From contig NZ_JAIQDI010000002.1 of the NCBI RefSeq assembly GCF_020034665.1, forward strand, positions 2,232,001-2,296,000: 64,000 nt of DNA. The letters are read 5' to 3'. The notes beneath the pieces were generated by a model that saw only the letters and a program-made list of their open reading frames with translations, was not told the origin of the DNA and searched no databases. The stretch comes from Niabella beijingensis. Lineage in GTDB: Bacteria > Bacteroidota > Bacteroidia > Chitinophagales > Chitinophagaceae. Positions within the stretch are counted from its first letter, which is position 1. The number at the start of each line of letters is the position of its first letter. Below, piece after piece: positions 61,790 through 64,000 of the stretch. A program made the translations under genes and the position numbers.

Positions 61790-64000
61790 ATGAGGTGGGG
61801 GCATCATAAAAAGACCATTCTTGTACTTTCTTCTATCCTGCTCTTTTTTTTGGGCAGCCTGGTCGTCGTGCGCTGTTCCCAGCCCGACAAAAAAAAAGAC
61901 AGGGAAACGGTCAATGAATATGTAGGAGATGCCGCCTGTATCAGTTGTCATAAGAGCGAACACGATCAATGGAAACTGTCGGATCATTTTAAGGCCATGC
62001 AGCCTGCCAACGATTCTACCGTGTTGGGAGATTTCAATAATGCTTCTTACACCGCCGATGGCGTCACCTCCCGGTTCTTTAAAAAAGACGGCCGGTTTTT
62101 TATCAATACAGAAGGCCCCGACGGGAAGAACCATGATTATGAAATCAAATACACATTTGGATACTACCCCCTTCAGCAATACCTGGTGCAGTTCGACAAG
62201 GGCCGCATGCAGGCCACCCGTCAATCCTGGAACAGCAAGGATAAAAAATGGTTCCAGCAGTATGCAGGACAAAAAATAGCTGCCAACGACTGGCTGCACT
62301 GGACGGGTAACGGACAAAACTGGAACACCATGTGTGCTGAGTGCCACAGCACCGACCTCAAAAAGAACTATAATGCTGAAGCAGATACGTATAATACCAC
62401 CTACAGCGCATTAACAGTAAGCTGCGAAGCCTGTCATGGTCCGGCCAAACAGCATATTGATTATATCAACGGCAGCGCTTACAAGGATGGCGATAAACAA
62501 CCCGGTTCCTATTTAAGGGCGCCCCGGAACAGCAGCCAGCTCTCAGAAATACAGACCTGCTTCCCCTGCCATGCCCGCAAAGGCAATATCAGCGCGGATC
62601 TGAAGAACAGCAATGAGATCCTGGACGATTATCTTCCCGAGATCCCCACAACGGAATTTTTTCATGCAGACGGACAGGCCGATGACGAAGACTACACCTA
62701 TGCCTCTTTTCTTCAAAGCAAAATGTATAAGCACGGTGTAAAATGCAGCAACTGTCATAACCCGCACACGGGTAAGCTGCTGATCGCAGGGAATGGCGTT
62801 TGCCTGCAGTGCCATGATAAGAAATACGACGCTCCCACCCATACCTTCCATGCGGTGAACACGGCAGGCGCTGAATGTAAGAACTGCCACATGCCGGGTA
62901 AATTCTATATGGGCAACGACTGGCGGAACGACCATACTTTCCGTGTTCCGCGACCGGACCTTTCTGTAAAATACGGTACCCCCAATGCCTGCAATAACTG
63001 TCATACGAGCCGGTCCGCAGCCTGGGCAGAAACTGCCGTAAATAAATGGTTCGGTCCCGACCGGGCGTATCATTTTGCAGAGGACCTGATCCCCGGAAGC
63101 AGCATGGATGCCGGCAGTCAGGCCCACCTGTTGAAATTATTACAGGATACTGCCACACCGGCCATCATACAGGCAACTGCGGTGCATTATCTGTCTGGCC
63201 TGCCGGGAGGCGATCATCCTGACAGAAGCGTGTTGCAACAGCTGAACCATAAAGATGCCCAGGTCCGTTACCGCGCGGTTACCGGGTTAAATAATTTCGC
63301 TCCTGCCCTGTGGCGGGATCCCATTCAAGAGCTGCTTACCGATAAGGTACGCGCCGTGCGCATTGCTGCCGCCAACCTGGTATTGAGCGCCAATGATGCC
63401 GACCTGATCGCCGGGCTGGGTACCGCGTATACCAATGCCCTTGCAGAATTAAACAATTATGTGCTGTATCAGACAGACTTTGCCTCAGGTAATATCATGG
63501 CGGCTGATTATTATCTAAAACTTAAAAACTACCAGAAGGCCGAATCCTTTTACCTGAAAGGGCTGCAGAAGGACCCGCAGATGAACTATGCCCGGCTGAA
63601 CCTCTCCACTGTTTATAATATTACGGGCAACAACCAGGCGGCCCTGCAAACACTGGAAGACGCAGCACGCATTGACCCCAAAAACGACCGGGTCTATTTT
63701 AACCTGGCATTGCTGTATAACGAGCTGAATCAGCCGGAAAATGTAGAAAAAAGCCTGAAAAAGGCCATTGATCTCAAAACGCTCAATCCGCGGGTCTATT
63801 ATAATTACGCGATCCTGCTGCAGCAACGGCAGCAATACAAGGAAGCAGAACAACAATATTTACACGGACTACAGCTGGCACCTGCGGACGCAGACATCAA
63901 TTATGCGCTTTGTGTGCTGCACCTGCAGCAGCAAAACCCCGCCGCTGCCATGCCCTATGCTGCTACGCTTAAAAAGTATTATCCCGGTGACCAGCGCTTC
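61790..64000 (+). CDS. Eight-heme cytochrome c with TPR domain, 3' end outside the window
   Basis: The frame runs from ATG 61790 through 737 codons to the window edge. A signal/lipoprotein-like N-terminus (ILVLSSILLFFLGSLVVVRC) is followed by eight CxxCH heme sites: CISCH, CAECH, CEACH, CFPCH, CSNCH, CLQCH, CKNCH and CNNCH (the last at 62990). They resemble the cytochrome c554 type. Then come HEAT-like stretches and TPR repeats (NYARLNLSTVYNITGNNQAA, VYFNLALLYNELNQ, VYYNYAILLQQRQQYKEAEQ). Likely periplasmic or outer-membrane electron transfer. Cys28 may be lipidated. No other respiratory gene is in view. Confidence 0.9.
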   Translation, partial: MRWGHHKKTILVLSSILLFFLGSLVVVRCSQPDKKKDRETVNEYVGDAACISCHKSEHDQWKLSDHFKAMQPANDSTVLGDFNNASYTADGVTSRFFKKDGRFFINTEGPDGKNHDYEIKYTFGYYPLQQYLVQFDKGRMQATRQSWNSKDKKWFQQYAGQKIAANDWLHWTGNGQNWNTMCAECHSTDLKKNYNAEADTYNTTYSALTVSCEACHGPAKQHIDYINGSAYKDGDKQPGSYLRAPRNSSQLSEIQTCFPCHARKGNISADLKNSNEILDDYLPEIPTTEFFHADGQADDEDYTYASFLQSKMYKHGVKCSNCHNPHTGKLLIAGNGVCLQCHDKKYDAPTHTFHAVNTAGAECKNCHMPGKFYMGNDWRNDHTFRVPRPDLSVKYGTPNACNNCHTSRSAAWAETAVNKWFGPDRAYHFAEDLIPGSSMDAGSQAHLLKLLQDTATPAIIQATAVHYLSGLPGGDHPDRSVLQQLNHKDAQVRYRAVTGLNNFAPALWRDPIQELLTDKVRAVRIAAANLVLSANDADLIAGLGTAYTNALAELNNYVLYQTDFASGNIMAADYYLKLKNYQKAESFYLKGLQKDPQMNYARLNLSTVYNITGNNQAALQTLEDAARIDPKNDRVYFNLALLYNELNQPENVEKSLKKAIDLKTLNPRVYYNYAILLQQRQQYKEAEQQYLHGLQLAPADADINYALCVLHLQQQNPAAAMPYAATLKKYYPGDQRF

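Overview
The window comes from a Bacteroidota genome, most likely a member of the Chitinophagaceae. Support comes from three ECF sigma/FecR anti-sigma sets, two SusC/SusD outer-membrane pairs, BACON and DUF4974-type domains, TAnnTTTG-like promoter boxes, weak Shine-Dalgarno signals and moderate GC. No rRNA or CRISPR array is visible. There is one tRNA, tRNA-Pro(TGG).

Layout. 0-3.4 kb: the end of an Fsr-type exporter, a secreted protein of unknown function and a YbdG-like mechanosensitive channel. 3.6-11.8 kb (minus strand): a first SusC/SusD locus encoding ECF sigma, SusC, SusD, a double-BACON lipoprotein and an exported endonuclease/exonuclease/phosphatase-fold enzyme, with the FecR gene unusually last. 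12-18 kb: housekeeping and orphan genes (lipoprotein, RidA-like, pirin, RibD/DHFR-like, two unknowns) and small decayed genes. 18-39.7 kb (minus strand): a large polysaccharide-utilisation locus with ECF sigma, FecR, SusC, SusD, three related exported FAD oxidoreductases, a LacI regulator, an SGNH hydrolase with circularly permuted motif order, a GH92 alpha-mannosidase, a GxGYxYP protein, a ROK kinase and CstA. The implied flow is glycan binding and import by SusCD, periplasmic oxidation, de-esterification and demannosylation, then cytosolic phosphorylation.

39.8-47.6 kb: a third sigma/FecR/TonB-receptor/lipoprotein unit without SusD, flanked by decayed sequence. The right flank holds an RHS-core remnant and a frameshifted tyrosine recombinase just past the 3' end of tRNA-Pro, which suggests the scar of an integrated element. 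47.8-50 kb: a sugar-kinase-like gene and a LacI regulator.

50.3-60.9 kb: a potassium-uptake module. A sigma-54-type response regulator is followed by a terminator, a 27-residue membrane peptide, kdpF, kdpA, kdpB, kdpC, an outer-membrane barrel, a KdpD cut down to its sensor and USP parts, and a separate HAMP/PAS histidine kinase. A fragment of a four-helix-bundle gene lies antisense between kdpA and kdpB. 61-64 kb: endonuclease V and an eight-heme cytochrome c/TPR protein that runs off the window.

The observations most worth following up are the circularly permuted SGNH hydrolase, the three exported flavoenzymes in one locus, the two-helix insertion inside the C-terminal domain of the GxGYxYP protein, the rewired Kdp control system, the structured leaders before the SusC/TonB-receptor genes, and the integration scar at tRNA-Pro.
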